Of a DNA stretch of 64,000 bases, positions 18,581 through 27,210 are shown in pieces. Position 1 is the first letter of the stretch; each line of letters opens with the position of its first letter. The DNA comes from Firmicutes bacterium UBA3572. Its GTDB lineage: Bacteria; Bacillota; Desulfotomaculia; Desulfotomaculales; Desulforudaceae. Location of the stretch: contig DFNH01000001.1 of assembly GCA_002375985.1 (NCBI GenBank), positions 14,845 to 78,844 on the forward strand. Reading direction: 5' to 3'. A program made the position numbers and the translations under genes. The notes below the pieces were generated by a model. That model did not search any database, was not told the origin of the DNA, and worked only from the letters and a program-made list of their open reading frames with translations.

Positions 18581-19366
18581 TTGTTAGTGGTGGGTATCGA
18601 CGTTGGTTCACTTTCTGCCGAGGCTGTGGTCGTCCGCAATGGGGAACTGGTTTCGTTTAGCATTCTGCCCACCGGGGCGGACAGCCGGCGGGCGGCCGAA
18701 AAGGCGTTCGCGCTGGCCTTGGCCAGGGCGGGGAGTTCCGAGACCGAGGTTTCCTTTGCAGTGGCAACGGGTTACGGCCGGGTAAACGTACCTTTTGCCG
18801 ACCTACAAGTTACCGAAATAACCTGCCACGCCCGGGGTGCCTTTCATCTGTACCCGGACACCAGAACGGTGATCGACATCGGCGGCCAGGACAGCAAGGT
18901 GATCCGGTTGGATGAGGGCGGTGCGGTGATCGACTTTGCGATGAACGACAAATGCGCGGCCGGTACCGGGCGTTTTATAGAAGTGATGGCCCGCGTCCTG
19001 GAGACTGATGTCGAGAGGTTGAGTGCTCTTGCGGCAGGCGCGAAAAAGACGGCGGCCATCAGTAGCCTTTGTACAGTATTCGCCGAATCGGAGGTGGTTT
19101 CCCTGATCGGCCAGGGCACACCACGGGGCGAGATTGCCAGGGGCCTTTTGGATTCGGTGGCCGAGCGCACGGTGGGACTGGTTAACCGGGTGGGTCTGGA
19201 ACCAGAGGTGACCATGACCGGGGGCGTGGCCAAAAACGAAGGGGTGGTGCGGGCACTATCCGCCCGGCTCGGAGTACCGATCAGGGTTCCCGATGAGCCG
19301 CAGATAGTGGGTGCCCTGGGTGCGGCCCTGATCGCCTGGTCCAGGGTGCTCAAGGGATCTCCATAA
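18581..19366 (+). CDS. BadF/HgdC-type CoA-dehydratase/reductase activator ATPase
   Basis: An ASKHA-fold ATPase that drives single electrons into 2-hydroxyacyl-CoA dehydratases or benzoyl-CoA reductases. The 261-residue length and the two bridging cysteines (C125 in NDKCAAGTG and C164 in SSLCTVFAESE) match the HgdC component, whose homodimer shares one [4Fe-4S] cluster. VVGIDVGS, IDIGGQDSKVI and MTGGVAKNEGVV are the nucleotide motifs. No dehydratase alpha/beta genes lie next to it, so its partner is elsewhere. Start is TTG. The 3' end overlaps the convergent DUF456 gene by 17 bases. Confidence 0.82.
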   Translation: MLVVGIDVGSLSAEAVVVRNGELVSFSILPTGADSRRAAEKAFALALARAGSSETEVSFAVATGYGRVNVPFADLQVTEITCHARGAFHLYPDTRTVIDIGGQDSKVIRLDEGGAVIDFAMNDKCAAGTGRFIEVMARVLETDVERLSALAAGAKKTAAISSLCTVFAESEVVSLIGQGTPRGEIARGLLDSVAERTVGLVNRVGLEPEVTMTGGVAKNEGVVRALSARLGVPIRVPDEPQIVGALGAALIAWSRVLKGSP

Positions 19367-19829
19367 AGAACCAAAGTAGCATGGCACCCGCGATCAGGAG
19401 TTTAGTTGCGGTACTGCCAAGGAAACCGATAAGGGTTCCCATTCCCACGCGTAGAGCTTGATGAGCCGACCTTCGGAGCAGTAGTTCGGCGGCAAAAGCG
19501 CCCAAAAACGGGCCGATAATGATCCCGAACGGGCCGAACAACACGATTCCCAGCACCATTCCGGCGATACCACCCCAGACGGCAACCCGGGAACCGCCGA
19601 AACGGTGCACGCCCCAGACGGTGGCGGCGTAGTCCACGAAGATGGTGAACGCCACCGCCGCCCCCTGCCCGACGAAGAAGAGCCAGGAGAGGCTTTCAAA
19701 CCCGGTCATTAAGCCGTAGACGAGCATACCCACCCAAATTAGGATCACGCCGGGTAGCACCGGGAACACGATGCCGACGAACCCGGCCACAAAAAACAGG
19801 ATCGCCACCAAAAGGGCAAGTGTCGCCAC
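19350..19829 (-). CDS. DUF456 membrane protein
   Basis: A 159-residue integral membrane protein with about four hydrophobic segments and glycine-zipper stretches (GGSRVAVWGGIAGMVLGIVLFGPFGIIIGPFLGAF), typical of DUF456. An inner-membrane location is expected; no biochemical role is known for the family. It is convergent with, and overlaps, the BadF-type gene, and divergent from the DUF503 gene. Confidence 0.8.
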   Translation of the reverse strand: MATLALLVAILFFVAGFVGIVFPVLPGVILIWVGMLVYGLMTGFESLSWLFFVGQGAAVAFTIFVDYAATVWGVHRFGGSRVAVWGGIAGMVLGIVLFGPFGIIIGPFLGAFAAELLLRRSAHQALRVGMGTLIGFLGSTATKLLIAGAMLLWFFMEIP

Positions 19830-19927
19830 CAGATAAAGCCCCCTCCCGGCTACGGCCGGTTTCTGTTATTGTAACATGTGTATGCGGTGGATGTCCGAAA
19901 TAGTTTGGTCTGGGGTGTTTACCAGGA

Positions 19928-20209
19928 ATGATTGTAGGGCTTTTGACCGTCGAGCTGTTCCTGGGCGAGTCCGGCTCGCTAAAGGGGAAACGCAGACACC
20001 TGAAGAGTCTGATTACCAGACTCCATAATCGCTACAACATTTCGGTGGCTGAGGTGGACCGGCAGGACAGCTGGCAGCGCGCCACCCTGGGCATCGCGGC
20101 GGTCAGCAACCACACCAACCATGTCGATCAGGTCCTCGCCGAAGTGGTAAACTTCATTGCCGCGCAAGCCGGCCTGGAAATTCTCCACTACGAAACCGAA
20201 ATCCTTTAA
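19928..20209 (+). CDS. DUF503 family protein (YlxP-like)
   Basis: A 93-residue protein with the DUF503 pattern: LLTVELFLGESGSLKGKRR, a basic helix (LKSLITRLHNRYNISVAEVD) and ATLGIAAVSNH. In Bacillus the family member sits in the nusA-infB-rbfA operon and may bind RNA or ribosomes; here it stands alone before the transporter cluster. ATG start with an AGG stretch just upstream. Confidence 0.8.
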   Translation: MIVGLLTVELFLGESGSLKGKRRHLKSLITRLHNRYNISVAEVDRQDSWQRATLGIAAVSNHTNHVDQVLAEVVNFIAAQAGLEILHYETEIL

Positions 20210-20261
20210 AAGGGCTTAGTGTGCATTGCGGCAAAACTGTATCCAGCCCGAGGAGGTCATT

Positions 20262-20433
20262 TTTGCGCATAAAAATGTCTGACATTAAGAAGGAGTTTTT
20301 TGCCCCAACGTTGAAGAGCACAGGTTATTCCCATTTCCAGTGCGGATTCGACAAAGACGATTTAAACCCCAAGAAATACCAGTTCGAAGGGATGTTTAGC
20401 CAGTGGCACCCCAGCTTGTCATTGACGGTCTGA
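20262..20433 (+). CDS. Possible small ORF before livG, unrecognised
   Basis: A TTG start follows GAGGAGG at good spacing and opens a ~56-residue frame (KMSDIKKEFFAPTLKSTGYSHFQ...) that runs 31 bases into livG in another frame. The stretch is more A/T-rich than its surroundings. It resembles no family I know and may be only the livG leader or a gene relic. Confidence 0.25.
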
Positions 20434-21167
20434 CCTTGCATTTTGGCGGGGTTACCGCCCTCGCCGGGATATACCAGGAGGTAAACCGGGGAGAGATTTT
20501 GGCGGTTATCGGGCCCAACGGGGCCGGAAAGACGAGCCTTTTAAACTGTATAAGCGGCCTGTACCGTCCCAGTGGCGGGCGAATTGTGTTCGAGGACCGG
20601 GAAATCACCAGGCTGCCCCCTCACCGGCGGGCCGAACTGGGCATCGGCCGGACTTTCCAGAATATCGAGCTCTTCAAGCATATGACCGTCCTGGAAAACC
20701 TGATGCTCGGTCGGCACGTGCGCATGTCCAGCGGCCTTTTCAGCGGGGGGCTGTATTGGGGGCGTGCGCGCCGGGAAGAGGAGCAGCACCGCCGGCGCAT
20801 CGAGGAAATCATCGACTTTCTCGAGATTGAAGGTATCCGGCACAAGGCGGTAGGAACCCTGGCTTACGGGTTGCAGAAGCGGGTGGAATTGGGCCGGGCG
20901 CTGGCCCTGGAACCCCAACTGCTCTTACTGGACGAGCCCATGGCGGGCATGAACCTGGAAGAAAAGGAGGACATGGCCCGGTTCATCTTGGACGTGGCCG
21001 AGGAGTGGGGTACCACGATGATTCTCATTGAGCACGACATGGGGGTGGTGATGGACATCTCCGACCGGGTAACGGTGTTGGACTTCGGCCGCAAGCTCGC
21101 CGAGGGGACCCCGGAGGAAATCCAGCGGAACCCCCTGGTAATCAAGGCATACCTTGGCAAGCACTAA
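20403..21167 (+). CDS. livG: Branched-chain-type ABC transporter ATPase LivG
   Basis: The first ATP-binding subunit of a LIV-type (HAAT) importer. Walker A is GPNGAGKTS, the signature region reads LAYGLQKRVELGRAL (a variant of the usual SYGQQR), and Walker B is LLLLDEPMAGMN; the H-loop is LIEHDMGVVM. 254 residues, normal length. The GTG start lies nine bases after GAAGGGA. It heads the cluster livG-acyl-CoA ligase-livH-livM-livK-livF-paaK. The embedded ligases suggest that the cargo is a carboxylic acid rather than an amino acid. Confidence 0.9.
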   Translation: MAPQLVIDGLTLHFGGVTALAGIYQEVNRGEILAVIGPNGAGKTSLLNCISGLYRPSGGRIVFEDREITRLPPHRRAELGIGRTFQNIELFKHMTVLENLMLGRHVRMSSGLFSGGLYWGRARREEEQHRRRIEEIIDFLEIEGIRHKAVGTLAYGLQKRVELGRALALEPQLLLLDEPMAGMNLEEKEDMARFILDVAEEWGTTMILIEHDMGVVMDISDRVTVLDFGRKLAEGTPEEIQRNPLVIKAYLGKH

Positions 21168-21193
21168 CCCGTGGAAAAGGATGACGATTTCGT

Positions 21194-23104
21194 ATGCAAG
21201 AAGATACCCTTCCCAAATTACTGCTCCGAAACGCAACCAAGTTCGGAAACAAGGTAGCCCTCCGCGAAAAGGAGTTTGGCGTATGGCAGCCGGTGACCTG
21301 GGTGGAGTATCTGGGGCACGTGCGGCGTTTTGCGTTGGGCATGGCCGCCCTCGGTTTCTCCAGGGGCGATAAGGTGGCCATCATCGGGGATAACCGGCCC
21401 GAATGGATTTATGCCGAACTGGCTGCCCAAGCGTTAGGGGGGATTGGGGTCGGCGTGTACCAGGACAGTCTCCCCGGTGAAATCGCCTACGTCATTGACC
21501 ATTGCGATGCGCGTCTTGTCGTGGTGGAAGACCAGGAGCAAGTAGATAAGATTCTGGAGATTAAATCCCGGATACCCAAGGTGGAAAAGGTTATCTACTA
21601 CGAACCCAAGGGTATGAAGAATTATCGCGATCCGCTGCTGATGTCGTTTACGGCGGTCGAAGAGTTGGGGGAACGTTTTGGGCATCAGAATCCCGGATAC
21701 TTTGACCGGGCAGTGGGCGCCGGCCGGGGCAGCGACGTCGCCATCATCGCCTACACCTCGGGTACCACCGGACTGCCCAAGGGCGCGATGCTGTCACACG
21801 AAAACTTGCTCCGGATGGCCCAAAACCTTTTAAAAATTGATCCCCTGGAACCGGGCGATGAGTTTTTGTCCTTTCTGCCCCTGGCTTGGGTGGGGGAACA
21901 AATGATGTCCATATCGTCCGCCCTCTGGTCGGGAATGACCGTCAACTTCCCCGAAGAACCGGAAACGGTGCAGGCCAACCTCAAGGAAATCGGTCCGCGG
22001 GTGATGTTTTCACCGCCGCGGATTTGGGAGGATATGGTTTCCAAGGTTCAGGTGCGGCTGGACGAGGCCAGTTGGTTCAAGCGCACGGTGTCGCGTGGTT
22101 TTCTCAAGGTCGGATACCGGATGGCCGACTGCCACTTCCAGAAGAAAAAGCCCGGGGTCGGACTGCGGCTGCTGTATTTTCTGGGAGACCTGGTGGTATT
22201 CAGCGCCATCAAGGACCACCTGGGACTGGTAAAGCTCAAACGGGCATACACCGGCGGCGCGGCGCTGGGTCCTGATGTGTTCCGGTTTTTCCACGCCTTG
22301 GGCGTAAATTTGAAGCAGATTTACGGCCAGACGGAGATTGCCGGTATTTCGGTGATCCACCGGGATGGGGATATCAAGTTCAACACGGTGGGACGTCCGA
22401 TTCCCGAGACCGAGATCCGCATCAGCGAAGAAGGTGAAATCCTGTCAGCCAGCCCCAGCGTTTTTCTGGGCTACTACAAGAACGAGGCGGCTACCGCGGA
22501 GGCGCTCCGAGATGGCTGGCTGCACTCGGGGGATGCCGGCTACCTAGACGAGGACGGCCACCTGGTCGTGATCGACCGCTTAAAAGATGTAATGCGGTTA
22601 ACTGACGGTACAGTATTCTCGCCGCAGTTCTTGGAAAACAAAGTAAAATTCAGTCCCTTCATTAAGGAAGCGGTGGCCCTGGGTCGGGACCGGCCTTACG
22701 TGGTCGCCCTGATCAACATCGAAATGGGTAACGTCGGCATGTGGGCCGAACGCCACCAGATCCCTTACACCACCTACCTGGACTTGGCCCAGAAACCACA
22801 GGTGCTGGAACTGCTCGCCCGCGAGATAAAGAAGGCCAACGAGGACGTTCCGGAAGCGGTGCGCATCAAAAAGTTCGTGGTGTTGCACAAAGAACTGGAT
22901 GCCGACGACGAGGAGTTGACCCGGACGCGCAAGGTGCGGCGTGGGTTCATCGCACAGAAGTACAGCGTGCTGGTCGAAGGCTTGTATGGCGATGTAGAGG
23001 AGATACCGGTTGAGACTGTGGTGAAATACCGTGACGGTCGGGAAGCCGTGATCAAGACTTCCTTACGGGTGGTCACGGTTAAAAATGCGGAGGTGGGGTC
23101 GTGA
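21194..23104 (+). CDS. Long-chain acyl-CoA synthetase (AMP-forming)
   Basis: A 636-residue ANL-family ligase that activates a fatty or aryl acid with ATP and CoA. The phosphate loop is YTSGTTGLPKGA, the adenine motif IYGQTEIAG, and the C-terminal hinge DGWLHSGDAGYLDEDGHLVVIDR is followed by LTDGTVFSPQFLENK, as in long-chain (FadD15-type) enzymes. The gene lies between livG and livH and overlaps livH by four bases, so it belongs to the transporter operon and probably traps the imported acid as its CoA ester. Confidence 0.88.
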   Translation: MQEDTLPKLLLRNATKFGNKVALREKEFGVWQPVTWVEYLGHVRRFALGMAALGFSRGDKVAIIGDNRPEWIYAELAAQALGGIGVGVYQDSLPGEIAYVIDHCDARLVVVEDQEQVDKILEIKSRIPKVEKVIYYEPKGMKNYRDPLLMSFTAVEELGERFGHQNPGYFDRAVGAGRGSDVAIIAYTSGTTGLPKGAMLSHENLLRMAQNLLKIDPLEPGDEFLSFLPLAWVGEQMMSISSALWSGMTVNFPEEPETVQANLKEIGPRVMFSPPRIWEDMVSKVQVRLDEASWFKRTVSRGFLKVGYRMADCHFQKKKPGVGLRLLYFLGDLVVFSAIKDHLGLVKLKRAYTGGAALGPDVFRFFHALGVNLKQIYGQTEIAGISVIHRDGDIKFNTVGRPIPETEIRISEEGEILSASPSVFLGYYKNEAATAEALRDGWLHSGDAGYLDEDGHLVVIDRLKDVMRLTDGTVFSPQFLENKVKFSPFIKEAVALGRDRPYVVALINIEMGNVGMWAERHQIPYTTYLDLAQKPQVLELLAREIKKANEDVPEAVRIKKFVVLHKELDADDEELTRTRKVRRGFIAQKYSVLVEGLYGDVEEIPVETVVKYRDGREAVIKTSLRVVTVKNAEVGS

Positions 23105-23985
23105 GCTTTTTTCTGCAAATTCTGATCAGCGGCCTGGTGGTAGGTGCGGTATATGCCCTGGTGGCCTTTGGTTTTGTGCTGATTTACAAGTCCAGTGACG
23201 TGATCAATTTTGCGCAGGGGGAGTTTCTGTTGGTCGGCGCCTACATTGCCCTGAGCTTGGTGGTGTTTTACCAGGTGCCCTTTTTGGCCGCCGTGGCCCT
23301 CACTCTGAGCATGTGCGTGATCCTGGGCATTGTGGTTGAACGGCTCGTGCTCCGTCCGTTTATCGGGGAGCGGGCCATCTCGGTGATCATGGCCACGCTC
23401 GGGTTGTCCCTGTTGATGCGCGGCCTTATCCAGATGATCTGGGGTACGGAGACCCGGACTTTCCCGGGTATTTTCCCCGATACCCCGGTGCGGATGGGTG
23501 ACGTGGTGGTTTCGCAGGTTTACCTGTGGTCGCTGGCCATCGCCGTTCTGCTCCTGGCGGTTTTCACGATTTTCTTCAAGTATTCCAGTACCGGCATCGT
23601 AATGCGCGCGGCGGCCGATGACCAGGTGGCGGCCCTGTCCATGGGCATCAGTGTCAAAAGAATCATTGCCATTGCCTGGGCGATTGCGGCGGTAGTGGCG
23701 GCCATCGGCGGCGTCCTGCTGGGGAATATCAACGGTGTAAACCCAAGCCTGGCCTATATCGGCTTGATGGTGCTGCCCGTGGTGATTTTGGGCGGGCTGG
23801 ACAGTGTTCCTGGAGCGATCGTGGGTGGTTTTACCATCGGGTTGCTGGAGAGCCTGGCCGGGGGTTACCTCGATCCGCTGGTGGGCGGCGGGGTCAAGGA
23901 AGTGGTGCCGTTCGTGGTGCTTTTGCTGGTGTTGATGATCAGGCCTTACGGGCTTTTCGGAAAGGAAATCATCGAGAGGGTGTAG
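23101..23985 (+). CDS. livH: Branched-chain-type ABC transporter permease LivH
   Basis: A 294-residue polytopic permease with about eight hydrophobic segments. Family landmarks are the start LQILISGLVVGAVYALVAFGFVLIYKSSDVINFAQGE, the cytoplasmic EAA-like loop MRAAADDQVAALSMGISV, and PGAIVGGFTIGLLESLAGGY near the end. GTG start overlapping the ligase stop; livM follows after three bases. Confidence 0.92.
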   Translation: MSFFLQILISGLVVGAVYALVAFGFVLIYKSSDVINFAQGEFLLVGAYIALSLVVFYQVPFLAAVALTLSMCVILGIVVERLVLRPFIGERAISVIMATLGLSLLMRGLIQMIWGTETRTFPGIFPDTPVRMGDVVVSQVYLWSLAIAVLLLAVFTIFFKYSSTGIVMRAAADDQVAALSMGISVKRIIAIAWAIAAVVAAIGGVLLGNINGVNPSLAYIGLMVLPVVILGGLDSVPGAIVGGFTIGLLESLAGGYLDPLVGGGVKEVVPFVVLLLVLMIRPYGLFGKEIIERV

Positions 23986-23988
23986 CTT

Positions 23989-25056
23989 TTGCGTCCCAGA
24001 AATCCATTTGTAATGGACTGTGGTGTTTTTACCACCAACTACCGGGAGGACATGGCCATCATCCACCACCCCGGGGCGAAGCTCAAGGTGCTGGCCGTCA
24101 TCGCCTTCTTCCTGGTGTTCCCGTTTATGGTGGGTCCGTACTACGTCAGCGTGGCGAACCTGATCGGGATTGCGATCATCGGCGCCATCGGCCTGAACAT
24201 CTTGGTGGGTTTCACCGGTCAGATTTCGATCGGCCACGGCGCCTTTATGGGCGTGGGCGCCTACGCCGCGGGCATTTTGACCGCTACGCTGGGCTTGTCC
24301 TTTTGGATAGCGCTACCGGTGGGTGGGCTGGTTGCCGCCCTCATTGGCGGCCTCTTCGGCGTACCCTCACTGCGGCTCAAGGGGCTTTATTTGGCCATCG
24401 CCACCCTGGCCGCGCAGGTCATCATCGAGTTCGTTATCGTACACTGGCCGGCCCTAACCCGGGGGCCGGCGGGAATGGTGCTCCCGGCGCCCACTATTGG
24501 GGGTATAACGCTGGACGATGACACCAGTTTTTACTATCTGATTCTAATTATTACTTTGGCCGCGATTGTGTTTGCTTTAAACCTTTTCCGGACCAGGACC
24601 GGGCGGGCGTTTATGGCGGTGCGCGACCGTGACCTGGCGGCGGCGGTCATGGGGATTAACATCTTCAAGTATAAGGTTACCGCTTTTGCCGTGAGCTCGT
24701 TTTACGCCGGAGTGGCCGGCGCGCTATGGGGTCATTACCTGGGCGTGATCAGTCCGGAGCACTTCACAATCCACGTGTCCATCCTGTACCTGGCGATGAT
24801 CATCGTCGGGGGGCTGGGTAGCGTTATGGGCGCCATTTACGGGGCCTGTTTCATGACCCTCCTGCCCATTGTGTTGCGCGAATTAGCCGATGCCTTTGGC
24901 AGAAGTTTCGGTGGTCTGACCCACGTCATGCTGTCTATGCAGGAGGCGGTATTCGGCCTGTTGATCATCCTGTTCCTGATTTTTGAACCGGATGGTCTCG
25001 CCAAGATGTGGCGTAACGTCAAGAATTACTTTAAGCTGTGGCCATTCTCATATTAA
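23989..25056 (+). CDS. livM: Branched-chain-type ABC transporter permease LivM
   Basis: The second permease, 355 residues. Typical motifs are GLNILVGFTGQISIGHGAFMGVGAYAAG, SLRLKGLYLAIATLAAQ, the loop RTGRAFMAVRDRDLAAAVMGIN and GGLGSVMGAIYGA. The N-terminus before the first membrane helix (about 38 residues, from a TTG start) is longer than usual; an ATG at 24052 (MAIIHHPGAKLKVLAVI) could be the real start, but the TTG abuts livH tightly. Confidence 0.9.
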   Translation: MRPRNPFVMDCGVFTTNYREDMAIIHHPGAKLKVLAVIAFFLVFPFMVGPYYVSVANLIGIAIIGAIGLNILVGFTGQISIGHGAFMGVGAYAAGILTATLGLSFWIALPVGGLVAALIGGLFGVPSLRLKGLYLAIATLAAQVIIEFVIVHWPALTRGPAGMVLPAPTIGGITLDDDTSFYYLILIITLAAIVFALNLFRTRTGRAFMAVRDRDLAAAVMGINIFKYKVTAFAVSSFYAGVAGALWGHYLGVISPEHFTIHVSILYLAMIIVGGLGSVMGAIYGACFMTLLPIVLRELADAFGRSFGGLTHVMLSMQEAVFGLLIILFLIFEPDGLAKMWRNVKNYFKLWPFSY

Positions 25057-25136
25057 AGGGGGGGTGTAAATTCCTGCCATCGCTTGGGGCGGCAATAAAA
25101 TAATTTAGAAAAAAAAGAATAACAAGGGGGGTTAAC

Positions 25137-26318
25137 GTGAAAAGAAGGGGTTTGCTGGGATTGCTGAGTGTGTTGTTAGCCGTAGCTCTGCTGGCCGGCG
25201 GGTGCGGCGGTGGCACCCCCGAAGGGGAAGGGCCGATCGTTATCGGTGGTATCATTGATCTCACCGGTCCGACCAGTGACGTGGGCATGCCTTTTTACGA
25301 AGGGGCGAAAGCCTACGAGGAGTACTTGAACAGTCTGGGAGGGATCAACGGACGGGAGGTTCGGCTGGACTTCATTGACTACGCCTACAACATAGAGCGT
25401 GCCAAGGAGGCCTACAACCGCCTGGTGAAACGGACGGGCGTACCCGCCATTCATGGCTGGGGCACCGGGGATACCGACGCGCTGAAGAGCTTTGTGGCGC
25501 GAGACCAGATTCCGTATCTGTCCGGTTCTTACGCCGAGTACCTGGTTAACATCGAGGAGGCGCCATACAATTTTGTGGTGCCAGCCACCTACACAGACCA
25601 GGCGCGTATCGCCTTGAAGTGGGTGAAGGACAACTGGCCGGAAGACCGGGCGCCCAGAGTGGCCTTTGTGTACAACAACACGCCTTTCGGCACCTCGCAC
25701 CTGGCGGACGCCAAAGCCTTTGCGGAGGAACTCGGTTTTGAAGTGGTGGAAGACCAGGTGATTGATCTCCGGGCCTTGGACGCTACTACTCAGATGCTGG
25801 GTTTGAAAAACAGCCGGGCCGATTTTGCCATCATTCAGGGTACCTCCAACATGGCCGCGACCATCCTCAAGGACGCGCGAAAACTGGGTCTTGATACCCA
25901 ATTCATCGGCCTGAACTGGGCCTTTGACGAGAAAGTGATCGAATTGGCGGGTGCGGCCGCCGAGGGGTATATCGGTGTTGTGCCGTTTGCCTTCCCGGGG
26001 GACGATGTTCCGGGCATGGCCGACATTAAGTCCTATTTGGAGAGCAAAGGTAAGAGCTTGAAGGACATCAACCAGAAGTTCATTCAGGGCTGGGTGTCCG
26101 CCAAGATTCTGTTTGAAGGCGTGCGCCGAGCCGGTGACGAACTAACGGGTGTGAATATCCGGCAAGGGCTGGAAAGCCTCCGGGATTTCGATCTTGGCGG
26201 GTTGGCCGCGCCGGTGACCTTTACGGCCCAAAGCCACCGGGGCACGGAGTATTCACGGCTCGCCCAGGTGGTAGACGGCGGGGTCACCTACCTCACCGAT
26301 TGGATCAGCTACAAGTAG
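25137..26318 (+). CDS. livK: Branched-chain-type ABC transporter substrate-binding lipoprotein
   Basis: A 393-residue periplasmic-binding-type lipoprotein. The signal peptide MKRRGLLGLLSVLLAVALLAGGC has a lipobox LAGGC for lipid anchoring on the outer face of the membrane. The mature part is a type I binding fold starting IVIGGIIDLTGPTSDVGMPFYEG. Start GTG follows AAGGGGGG. A strong hairpin directly after the gene may stabilise its message and raise its level above the other subunits. Confidence 0.9.
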   Translation: MKRRGLLGLLSVLLAVALLAGGCGGGTPEGEGPIVIGGIIDLTGPTSDVGMPFYEGAKAYEEYLNSLGGINGREVRLDFIDYAYNIERAKEAYNRLVKRTGVPAIHGWGTGDTDALKSFVARDQIPYLSGSYAEYLVNIEEAPYNFVVPATYTDQARIALKWVKDNWPEDRAPRVAFVYNNTPFGTSHLADAKAFAEELGFEVVEDQVIDLRALDATTQMLGLKNSRADFAIIQGTSNMAATILKDARKLGLDTQFIGLNWAFDEKVIELAGAAAEGYIGVVPFAFPGDDVPGMADIKSYLESKGKSLKDINQKFIQGWVSAKILFEGVRRAGDELTGVNIRQGLESLRDFDLGGLAAPVTFTAQSHRGTEYSRLAQVVDGGVTYLTDWISYK

Positions 26319-26341
26319 TACCGGAGTATTTGACCGCAGTT

Positions 26342-26372
26342 CCGCGCGGGTGTTTCTAAGACACCCGCGCGG
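26342..26372 (+). repeat. 12-bp hairpin between livK and livF
   Basis: CCGCGCGGGTGT and its exact complement flank a seven-base loop (TTCTAAG). No T-tract follows, so this is more likely an mRNA-stabilising stem or partial terminator within the operon, a common device after binding-protein genes. Confidence 0.6.
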
Positions 26373-26415
26373 GACGGCCTAGACTGTAACCGCCAAGCGG
26401 GAGGGGGACTTAGCA

Positions 26416-27210
26416 TTGCTGGTGCTCAATAACGTGGAGGTCATGTACGACCACGTTATTTTGGTGTTAAAAGGAATGTCCCTGCAGGTTCCCGAGGGCA
26501 AGATCGTGACCCTGCTGGGCAGCAACGGGGCGGGGAAAACAACGACCCTGAAGGCCATCTCGGGACTTTTAAAAGCGGAAAACGGCCATGTTACCGACGG
26601 GTTTATCGAGTTTAAAGGTGGGCGCATCAACGGCCTTGATCCCGAGGTAATCGTCCGTAAGGGGATTTTTCAGGTGATGGAGGGGCGGCGGGTCTTCGAA
26701 CACCTCACTGTCGAGGAGAACCTGATCGCCGGTGCTTATACCAGAAGAGACCGTAGAAACCTCCGGGGCGATATCGAGATGGTCTACGGGTATTTTCCGC
26801 GCCTCCGCGACCTCAGGCACCGCACGGCCGGCTATCTCTCGGGCGGCGAGCAGCAAATGCTGGCCATCGGGCGGGGCTTGATGGCCCGGCCTGAGTTGAT
26901 GCTGCTGGACGAGCCCTCTCTCGGCTTGGCGCCGCTACTGGTGCAGGAGATTTTCCGGATTATTAAACAAATCAACCAGGACCAGGGAACAACCATCCTG
27001 GTGGTGGAACAAAACGCCAACGTGGCCCTTAGTATCGCCGATTACGGGTACATTATGGAGAACGGGAAGATCGTCCTGGAAGGTACGGTCGATCGGTTAA
27101 TTGACAACGAAGACGTACAGGAGTTTTATCTGGGCCTGTCTGAGGTGGGCAAGCGCAAGAGCTACCGGGACGTAAAACACTACAAACGGCGGAAGAGGTG
27201 GCTATCTTGA
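26416..27210 (+). CDS. livF: Branched-chain-type ABC transporter ATPase LivF
   Basis: The second ATP-binding subunit, 264 residues. Walker A is GSNGAGKTT, the signature LSGGEQQMLAIGRGL, Walker B LMLLDEPSLGLAP, and the late VVEQNANVALSIADYGYIMENG is typical of LivF. A C-terminal basic extension (KRKSYRDVKHYKRRKRW) is longer than in E. coli LivF. TTG start after GGGAGGGGG; 13-base overlap with the next ligase gene. Confidence 0.9.
   Translation: MLVLNNVEVMYDHVILVLKGMSLQVPEGKIVTLLGSNGAGKTTTLKAISGLLKAENGHVTDGFIEFKGGRINGLDPEVIVRKGIFQVMEGRRVFEHLTVEENLIAGAYTRRDRRNLRGDIEMVYGYFPRLRDLRHRTAGYLSGGEQQMLAIGRGLMARPELMLLDEPSLGLAPLLVQEIFRIIKQINQDQGTTILVVEQNANVALSIADYGYIMENGKIVLEGTVDRLIDNEDVQEFYLGLSEVGKRKSYRDVKHYKRRKRWLS

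Noticed and set aside
22774..24237. Long minus-strand frame of 487 codons opposite livH and the ligase
   Set aside because: His/Gln-rich translation typical of the reverse complement of a membrane-protein gene; the plus-strand genes are certain.
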